Shown one piece after another: positions 58,647 through 64,000 of a stretch of DNA of 64,000 nucleotides. Numbering within the stretch: position 1 is the first letter of the stretch; each line of letters opens with the position of its first letter. The DNA lies in NCBI RefSeq assembly GCF_014901205.1, contig NZ_JACNMU010000010.1, forward strand, positions 62,001-126,000, read 5' to 3'. The stretch comes from Meridianimarinicoccus sp. MJW13 (lineage in GTDB: Bacteria; Pseudomonadota; Alphaproteobacteria; Rhodobacterales; Rhodobacteraceae). A program made the position numbers and the translations under genes. The notes below the pieces were generated by a model. It saw nothing but the letters and a program-made list of their open reading frames with translations, ran no database searches and was not told the origin of the DNA.

Positions 58647-59734
58647 AGAAGATGTCCGGATTTCGCGGCCTTGGTGTCCAGATAGGCGGCGTTATGGGCA
58701 CCGCGTCCAACCTGCAACGGCACCCGCTCCACCACCGCGATGCCGCAGTTTTCCAGCATGGCAACCTTGCGCGGGTTGTTGGTCAGCAGCCGGGCCTGTT
58801 TGAACCCCAGACGTTTCAGCAGGGCGGCACCGATGCGGAAATCACGCTCGTCATCCTCGAACCCCAGCCGGTGATTGGCCTGCACCGTGTCGAACCCCTG
58901 GTCCTGAAGCGAATAGGCGCGCATCTTGTTGGCCAGCCCGATGCCGCGACCCTCCTGGTTCAGGTAGAGCAGCACGCCCGCGCCCTCGACCCCCATCTGC
59001 GCCAGCGCGCCGCGCAACTGCGGCCCGCAATCGCATTTCAGCGAGCCCAGAACATCGCCGGTGAAGCAGGCCGAATGCAGCCGCGCCAGCACCGGCTTGT
59101 CGCGGTCGGGCTTGCCGATCTCGATGGCGTAATGCTCCTCGCCGCCATCCTCGGGGCGGAAGATGTGCAACCGGCCAGCCTCGGCTGCCGCCATCGGCAG
59201 GCGGGCATGAACCACCGGATGCTGCGGGCTGCTTTCCAGCGCGGCTTGCGAAACCGCCGCCACCGGCAGGGCGGTCAGCCCGGCATTGGCGGCCAGCACG
59301 GCGGCGTGCTCCAGTTCCACCACCACGGCGGCGGGCAGAAGCTGAGCCTCCTTGCACAGGCGCAAGGCAGCGCGGGCGAAGGCGGCGTCCCCTTCGCGGC
59401 GGCTTTTCAGCGGGCCTTTCATCGGCATCGCCAGATCGTCGGCGGGATCGGCCAGCGCCTGGATCCAGTCCAGCCCCAGCGTTTCGGGCAACTCCACCCG
59501 CGCCAGATCGCCGTCATAGGCGCGGGCTTTCAGGGTCTCGGCCCGCCGCGCGGTCAGCGCCACGACCGGTGTTCCCAGCTTGCGCGCCGCTGAAAGCCGC
59601 GCGCCATTCAGGGTTTCGGCTGAAAGAACCAGCGCGCCAAGCCCATCGGGCTGTAACAATACGACCCCGACGCCCATGCGCAGATCAGCCCGCGCACGGG
59701 CCATCAATTCCCGGCTATCTGGTGCCAGTGTCAC
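58643..59734 (-). CDS. ribA: GTP cyclohydrolase II with extra N-terminal region
   Basis: 363 residues from GTG 59734 (AAAGGACAATTATC upstream). The GTP cyclohydrolase II domain starts about 180 and has the three zinc cysteines Cys223, Cys234 and Cys236 ([24 protein letters not shown]) and [20 protein letters not shown]. The first 170 residues lack the active-site motifs of 3,4-dihydroxybutanone phosphate synthase, so this is not a standard RibBA fusion; the region looks like a decayed or altered domain. Begins riboflavin synthesis from GTP. Divergent from a response regulator. Confidence 0.85.
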   Translation of the reverse strand: MTLAPDSRELMARARADLRMGVGVVLLQPDGLGALVLSAETLNGARLSAARKLGTPVVALTARRAETLKARAYDGDLARVELPETLGLDWIQALADPADDLAMPMKGPLKSRREGDAAFARAALRLCKEAQLLPAAVVVELEHAAVLAANAGLTALPVAAVSQAALESSPQHPVVHARLPMAAAEAGRLHIFRPEDGGEEHYAIEIGKPDRDKPVLARLHSACFTGDVLGSLKCDCGPQLRGALAQMGVEGAGVLLYLNQEGRGIGLANKMRAYSLQDQGFDTVQANHRLGFEDDERDFRIGAALLKRLGFKQARLLTNNPRKVAMLENCGIAVVERVPLQVGRGAHNAAYLDTKAAKSGHLL

Positions 59735-59877
59735 GATAATTGTCCTTTGCCGCCGCTTCGGGGATCGGTTGAAACATGGCTCGCGGGGCGACACGTCCCT
59801 GTGAGACCAGTGTTGCATATCTTGTCGCAGAGGGGGCGGAGGCGCAACATGAGACCAAGACGAAGGAGGGCGACGCA

Positions 59878-60564
59878 ATGGGCGTTTTGAAAAAGATCCT
59901 GCTGGTGGACGACGATGATGACCTGCGTGAGGCACTGTCCGAACAGCTTGTGATGACTGAAGAATTCGACGTGTTCGAAGCTGCCAACGGGCAGGAAGGC
60001 CTGAGCCGCGCCAAGGAAGCACCCTACGATCTTGTGATCCTGGACGTGGGTCTGCCGGACACCGACGGGCGCGAATTGTGCCGGGTGATGCGCAAGCAGG
60101 GGGTGAAATGCCCGGTGCTGATGCTCACCGGCCATGACAGCGATGCCGACACCATCCTGGGGCTGGATGCCGGGGCCAACGACTATGTGACCAAGCCGTT
60201 CAAGTTTCCGGTCCTTCTGGCCCGTATCCGCGCCCAGCTGCGTCAGCACGAGCAAAGCGAAGACGCGGTGTTCCAGTTGGGGCCGTACACCTTCAAGCCG
60301 TCGATGAAGATGCTGATCGACGAGACCGATCGCAAGATCCGTCTGACCGAGAAGGAAACCAACATTCTGAAATTCCTGTATCGCGCCACCGACGGCGTGG
60401 TCGCCCGTGATGTGCTGCTGCACGAGGTCTGGGGCTACAATGCCGGGGTGACGACGCATACGCTGGAAACCCACATCTACCGCCTGCGGCAGAAGATCGA
60501 ACCCGACCCCTCGAACGCGCGGCTGCTGGTGACCGAAAGCGGTGGCTACCGGTTGGTGGCCTGA
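59878..60564 (+). CDS. OmpR-family response regulator (CenR-like)
   Basis: 228 residues. AAGGAGGG before ATG 59878 gives a clear start; a longer frame begins at 59776. Receiver domain with DDDDD at 11-15, phospho-acceptor Asp56 ([11 protein letters not shown]) and Lys106 (TKPFKFP); winged helix at about 130-228 ([56 protein letters not shown]). Resembles CenR, the envelope regulator of alphaproteobacteria, but this is from memory of the pattern. No kinase gene adjoins. Ended by the terminator at 60608-60634. Confidence 0.85.
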   Translation: MGVLKKILLVDDDDDLREALSEQLVMTEEFDVFEAANGQEGLSRAKEAPYDLVILDVGLPDTDGRELCRVMRKQGVKCPVLMLTGHDSDADTILGLDAGANDYVTKPFKFPVLLARIRAQLRQHEQSEDAVFQLGPYTFKPSMKMLIDETDRKIRLTEKETNILKFLYRATDGVVARDVLLHEVWGYNAGVTTHTLETHIYRLRQKIEPDPSNARLLVTESGGYRLVA

Positions 60565-60607
60565 TCCATCCCCGCGCCGGGGTTGCGGCGCACCTCCCTG
60601 AAAGACT

Positions 60608-60634
60608 GGCCCGGGGTGTTCCCGGGCCTTTTTT
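60608..60634 (+). terminator. Rho-independent terminator of the response regulator gene
   Basis: Perfect 8-bp stem GGCCCGGG / CCCGGGCC, 5-base loop, then six T. Strongest intrinsic terminator in the window. Confidence 0.92.
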
Positions 60635-60681
60635 CGGGGCGGAAACAGTAACACCTAGGCGAAACCTGCGCCGGAGACGTC

Positions 60682-61521
60682 ATGAACATCCTTGTCACGG
60701 GCGCCTCGGGCAATGTCGGGCGCGAGGTGGTTTGCCAATTGCAAGCGGCGGGCCATCAGGTGTTTGCCGGACAGCGGCAGCTCGCAAGGACGCGCCAAGA
60801 TGGTGTCACGCCGGTTCAGGTCGATTTCGAAGCAGGCATCGGACCCGCCCCCGGATTTGACGCCATCTTCCTGATGCGGCCGCCGCATCTGACCGATCCG
60901 GATCTGTTCGAGACCTTCCTGCAACCGCACGACCGCAAGACCCGGGTCGTGTTCCTGTCGGTGCAGGGCGCGGGCGAGAAATCCTATCTGCCCCATGCCA
61001 AGATCGAAAAGCGTATTGCCGGGATGGGGTTCGACCATGTTTTCCTGCGCCCCAGCTATTTCATGGACAACCTGCTCACGACCCTTTGGCCAGAGCTGGA
61101 GAAGAACCGCCGCATCTATCTGCCCGCGGGCAGGCTGGAACTGGACTGGATCTCGGTCCGCGACGTCGCCACGGTGGCTGGTGCGGTGCTGACTGGGGCT
61201 GTTTCTGAACCCGCGATCACCATCTGTACTGGTCGAGCCACCGGGTTTGACGCGGTCTGCCAGACCCTCAATCGCGTTGCCGGGGCGCAGGTGTCCTATC
61301 AACCGGCCAGCTTGCCTGGCTTCGTGCGCTACAGCCGCAAGACCGGGATGCGTTGGCCCTTCATCGGGGTGATGCTGCTGCTGCATTTCCTGCCGCGTTT
61401 CGGCCGGCAGAGGCTGGACGATCCCGGACCGACGCAAGCTGTTCTGGGCCGCCCGCCGGAAACGCTGGAAGCGTTCGTGGCACGTCACGAAAACCGGTTC
61501 GCCACCTTGCGCCAGGACTGA
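60682..61521 (+). CDS. NmrA-like NAD(P)-binding reductase
   Basis: 279 residues, atypical short-chain dehydrogenase. Nucleotide site TGASGNVGREVVCQL at about 6-20; RPSYFMDNLLTTLWPELEKNRRIYLPAGRLELDWISVRDVATVAGAVL is the NmrA/azoreductase-like central segment. No catalytic Tyr-Lys pair is evident, so it may be a redox sensor rather than an enzyme. Stands alone; 3 bp from the convergent acyltransferase stop. Confidence 0.83.
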   Translation: MNILVTGASGNVGREVVCQLQAAGHQVFAGQRQLARTRQDGVTPVQVDFEAGIGPAPGFDAIFLMRPPHLTDPDLFETFLQPHDRKTRVVFLSVQGAGEKSYLPHAKIEKRIAGMGFDHVFLRPSYFMDNLLTTLWPELEKNRRIYLPAGRLELDWISVRDVATVAGAVLTGAVSEPAITICTGRATGFDAVCQTLNRVAGAQVSYQPASLPGFVRYSRKTGMRWPFIGVMLLLHFLPRFGRQRLDDPGPTQAVLGRPPETLEAFVARHENRFATLRQD

Positions 61522-61524
61522 CTG

Positions 61525-62244
61525 TCATCTGTGCTGGCGGGGCTTTTCCGACAGGCGCTGCGCGGCCCGTTCGCCAAGATCGGCGATCAGCGATGTCAGC
61601 CGCGCCTGCGCGTCGGCCATCTCTTCTTCACTCATCCGCTTGGGCGGGGTGAAACCGTCACCCACCGCCAGCACACCGCGCCCGAAGGGCAGGGGCACGA
61701 CAAAGCGGTCCCATGTGCCCAGCCGAAACTTGCGCGTGACCTCATAAGTGCAGGGCGCGGCCTGTACCCCGGCCAGCCCGGCAATGACCAGCGCGCCGGG
61801 CTTGGCCTCTTCCGGCGGGCCGAAGGGGCCATCGACGGTGATGCCCAGCGACCGGCCCTTGCGCAGGCATTTGACCGCGTGCTTGATCGCGCCGGTGTTG
61901 TCGCCCGAGGTGGCCAGTTCGATCACCTCGACCCCGCGCTGGCGCAGGTTCTCGCTGGCAATCTGGGCATCGGCATGGCCCGAGGCCATCACCGTCAACG
62001 GATGATCGGACCAGTCGCGCAGGTAGGGGGTGAACACCAGCCGCGAGTGCCAGCAGCACAGCACACGAGGCACGCCGCGGGCGATGTCGGCCTCGTAGGA
62101 TTCGAACCCCAGCTTCTGCCACCGCGTGGTGCGGAAGACGAAATTCACATAGGCCGAGAACAGCGATTGCAGCGCGCCCTGCACCCGGCGGCTTTTCTGA
62201 AAGCGGACTTCGAACCGCCGCCATTGCTTTTTCAGGTTGTTCAC
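61525..62244 (-). CDS. DUF374 lysophospholipid-acyltransferase-like protein
   Basis: 239 residues. Landmarks are LCCWHSRLVFTPYLRDWSDHPLTVMASGHADAQIASENLRQRGVEVI and SLGITVDGPFGPPEEAKPGALVIAGLAG, which fit the DUF374 family of acyltransferase-like proteins. Members act in lipid or lipid A metabolism. Only 3 bp from the stop of the opposing reductase gene; 192 bp separate its start from the xth start, a divergent promoter. Confidence 0.83.
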   Translation of the reverse strand: MNNLKKQWRRFEVRFQKSRRVQGALQSLFSAYVNFVFRTTRWQKLGFESYEADIARGVPRVLCCWHSRLVFTPYLRDWSDHPLTVMASGHADAQIASENLRQRGVEVIELATSGDNTGAIKHAVKCLRKGRSLGITVDGPFGPPEEAKPGALVIAGLAGVQAAPCTYEVTRKFRLGTWDRFVVPLPFGRGVLAVGDGFTPPKRMSEEEMADAQARLTSLIADLGERAAQRLSEKPRQHR

Positions 62245-62436
62245 GGGGTCACCTCTGCGCTCCGCCTAGCCCATTGCGCGATTTCGTTCCAGTCCGGCGC
62301 GCCTGACGCGCTGCACCGCCGGGCCTGTGTGCGGGGCCGTGATGCAGGGTTGCAACAGGTGGCCGCGCTTTGTGGGGTTCCGCCCCGGCGATCAGGGCGT
62401 TATCTCTGCCCGGGTCTGAGCAACGGAGCGCTTCCC

Positions 62437-63225
62437 ATGACCCTCACGCTGGCCACCTGGAACATCAACTCGGTGCGGCTGCGGGCCGGGCTGGTCGAGC
62501 GGCTGCTGACCGAGGAAGCCCCCGACGTGCTGTGCCTGCAGGAATGCAAGAGCCCGGTGGACAAGATCCCCGCCGAACGGTTCGCGGCACTGGGCTATGG
62601 CCACATGGTGGCGCGCGGGCAGAAGGGCTACAACGGCGTGGCGATCCTGTCGCGGCACCCGCTGGAGGACGCCGGTCACCGCGATTTCGTCGGCAAGGGT
62701 GATGCCCGCCACGTGGCCGCGCGGCTGGCCGATGGCACCGTGATCCACAACTTCTATGTGCCTGCGGGCGGCGATGTGGCGAACCGCGAGGTCAACGAGA
62801 AATTCGGTCACAAGCTGGATTTCCTGACCGAGATGCGCGACTGGTTCCACGCCGAAGCGCCGGCGCGGGCGATCCTCGTGGGCGATCTGAACATCGCCCC
62901 GCGCGAAGATGACGTCTGGTCCCACAAGAAGCTGCTGAAGGTGGTCAGCCACACGCCTGTCGAGGTCGACCAACTGGCCGAAACGCAGGACGCCGGCGCC
63001 TGGGTGGACATCACCCGCAAGGACATTCCAGACGGGCAGCTTTATTCGTGGTGGTCCTATCGCGCCAAGGATTGGGACGCGGCCGACAAGGGCCGGCGGC
63101 TGGATCACATCTGGGCCACCCCCGATTTGGCCAGCGCCGCCGGAAACTCCCGCATCCTGCGCCCGGTGCGCGGCTGGGAGCAGCCCAGCGACCACGCGCC
63201 GGTGCTGGCCAGCTTCGATCTTTGA
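62437..63225 (+). CDS. xth: Exodeoxyribonuclease III
   Basis: AP endonuclease / 3' exonuclease of base excision repair. 262 residues; start ATG 62437. Active-site segments are TWNINSVRLR (Asn9), LCLQECKS (Glu36), GDLNIAPREDD, RRLDHIWATPDL and SDHAPVLASFDL (catalytic His). Followed by a thioredoxin-type gene in the same direction. Confidence 0.95.
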   Translation: MTLTLATWNINSVRLRAGLVERLLTEEAPDVLCLQECKSPVDKIPAERFAALGYGHMVARGQKGYNGVAILSRHPLEDAGHRDFVGKGDARHVAARLADGTVIHNFYVPAGGDVANREVNEKFGHKLDFLTEMRDWFHAEAPARAILVGDLNIAPREDDVWSHKKLLKVVSHTPVEVDQLAETQDAGAWVDITRKDIPDGQLYSWWSYRAKDWDAADKGRRLDHIWATPDLASAAGNSRILRPVRGWEQPSDHAPVLASFDL

Positions 63226-63298
63226 CGCTGCCGGGGGCTTGGTTGTGAAGTCGTGGCTGCGCATATATGCACGGAACAAATGATGACGGGGAAGAACG

Positions 63299-64000
63299 AT
63301 GATTGAACTTGGAGGCGCGGCTGCACCGGCCGCAGAGGATCTGATCAAGGACAGCTCGGAAGCTACCTTCATGGCCGATGTTGTCGAGGCCAGCCAGAAG
63401 GTGCCGGTGATCGTCGACTTCTGGGCGCCGTGGTGCGGACCCTGCAAGACGCTGGGGCCGGCGCTGGAGGCCGAGGTCTCCGCTGCCAAGGGCGCGGTGA
63501 AGATGGTCAAGGTCAATGTCGACGAGAACCAGATGATCGCGGGGCAGTTGCGGGTGCAGTCGATCCCCACGGTCTACGCCTTCTGGCAGGGGCAGCCGGT
63601 CGACGGGTTCCAGGGCGCGGTGCCGCCCTCCGAGATCAAGGAATTCGTCAAGCGCGTCGCCGCCCATGGCAACGGCCCGGAAGAAGACGGCGGGCTGGCC
63701 GAAGCGGTCGAGGCTGCCGAGGAAATGCTGACGCAGGGTGCGGCGGTGGATGCGGCGCAGACCTTTGCCGCCATTCTGGGCGAAGACCCGGCCAATGCTG
63801 CCGCGCTTGGCGGGCTGGCCCGCGCCCATCTGGCCATGGGCGAGCTGGACCAGGCCGAGGCGCTGCTGAACAACGCCGCCGCCGAGATCGCCAACGCGCC
63901 CGAGGTCGAAGCCGCGCGGGCGCAACTGGACCTGGCGCGTCAGGCCGAGGATGCCGGCCCCGTGGCCGAGTTGCGGGCGCAGGTCGAGGCCAACCCCGAC
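63299..64000 (+). CDS. Thioredoxin-TPR protein, co-chaperone-like (cut by window end)
   Basis: 234 codons with no stop before the window ends. Thioredoxin domain at about 20-115 with VDFWAPWCGPCKTLGPALEAE (redox pair WCGPC) and cis-Pro in VQSIPTVYAF. The C-terminal part begins a TPR region (AAQTFAAILGEDPANAAALGGLARAHLAMGELDQAEALLN). This is the CnoX/YbbN architecture, a holdase that hands clients to GroEL and guards thiols. Start ATG 63299 follows GGGGAAGAACG. Confidence 0.88.
   Translation, partial: MIELGGAAAPAAEDLIKDSSEATFMADVVEASQKVPVIVDFWAPWCGPCKTLGPALEAEVSAAKGAVKMVKVNVDENQMIAGQLRVQSIPTVYAFWQGQPVDGFQGAVPPSEIKEFVKRVAAHGNGPEEDGGLAEAVEAAEEMLTQGAAVDAAQTFAAILGEDPANAAALGGLARAHLAMGELDQAEALLNNAAAEIANAPEVEAARAQLDLARQAEDAGPVAELRAQVEANPD

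Overview
The window is high-GC DNA from an alphaproteobacterium, very probably a member of the Rhodobacterales (roseobacter group). The main reasons are two secreted proteins with VPLPA-type C-terminal sorting tails, a PetP/PetR-like MarR plus OmpR regulator pair, the xseB-ispA-dxs operon, and several TRAP and ABC uptake systems. Almost all of it is coding. I see no rRNA, CRISPR array, insertion sequence, integrase or phage gene. The first and last genes (dxs and a thioredoxin-TPR protein) run off the window edges.

Region 1 (1-25.1 kb) is mostly housekeeping. It holds an isoprenoid operon read leftward (HDAC-like deacetylase, xseB, ispA, dxs), a MarR/OmpR regulator pair divergent from ilvE, two EamA-type exporters, queG with a GST and mtgA, and two VPLPA-CTERM surface proteins. 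It also holds glutamate synthase (gltD, a Gfa/CENP-V-type zinc protein, gltB), uppP, an NDUFA9-like reductase, tRNA-Leu(CAG), leuB and tRNA-Pro(CGG).

Region 2 (25.4-58.05 kb) is a long catabolic region for amines, amides and related acids, with five recognisable modules. (a) An XRE-cupin regulator faces an operon of an omega-amino-acid transaminase, glutaryl-CoA dehydrogenase, an acyl kinase and a phosphotransacylase. Together these could take 5-aminovalerate through glutarate to crotonyl-CoA. (b) A nitrilase-family amidase, a C45-type Ntn amidohydrolase and an ATP-grasp ligase form an amide-chemistry group without an obvious named pathway. (c) A TRAP transporter. (d) A gamma-glutamyl-polyamine (Puu) module contains puuA, puuB, potFGHI and a class I amidotransferase, and is divergent from a GntR/FCD regulator and an aldehyde dehydrogenase. 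The intergenic regions carry repeated TTGTGATATCATT operators. (e) Hydantoinase/5-oxoprolinase hyuBA is co-transcribed with a complete branched-chain-type ABC transporter and sits divergent from an AraC regulator.

Region 3 (58.1-64 kb) returns to core functions: an L,D-transpeptidase-like protein coupled to ribA, an OmpR-type response regulator with a strong terminator, an NmrA-like reductase, a DUF374 acyltransferase, xth and a thioredoxin-TPR protein.

The best candidates for new biology are the acyl kinase/phosphotransacylase pair attached to glutaryl-CoA dehydrogenase, the amidase/C45/ATP-grasp group next to it, and three sets of repeated dyad operators (19174-19268, 26014-26052, 45698-46627). 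All functions come from reading sequence motifs. No database search was run.
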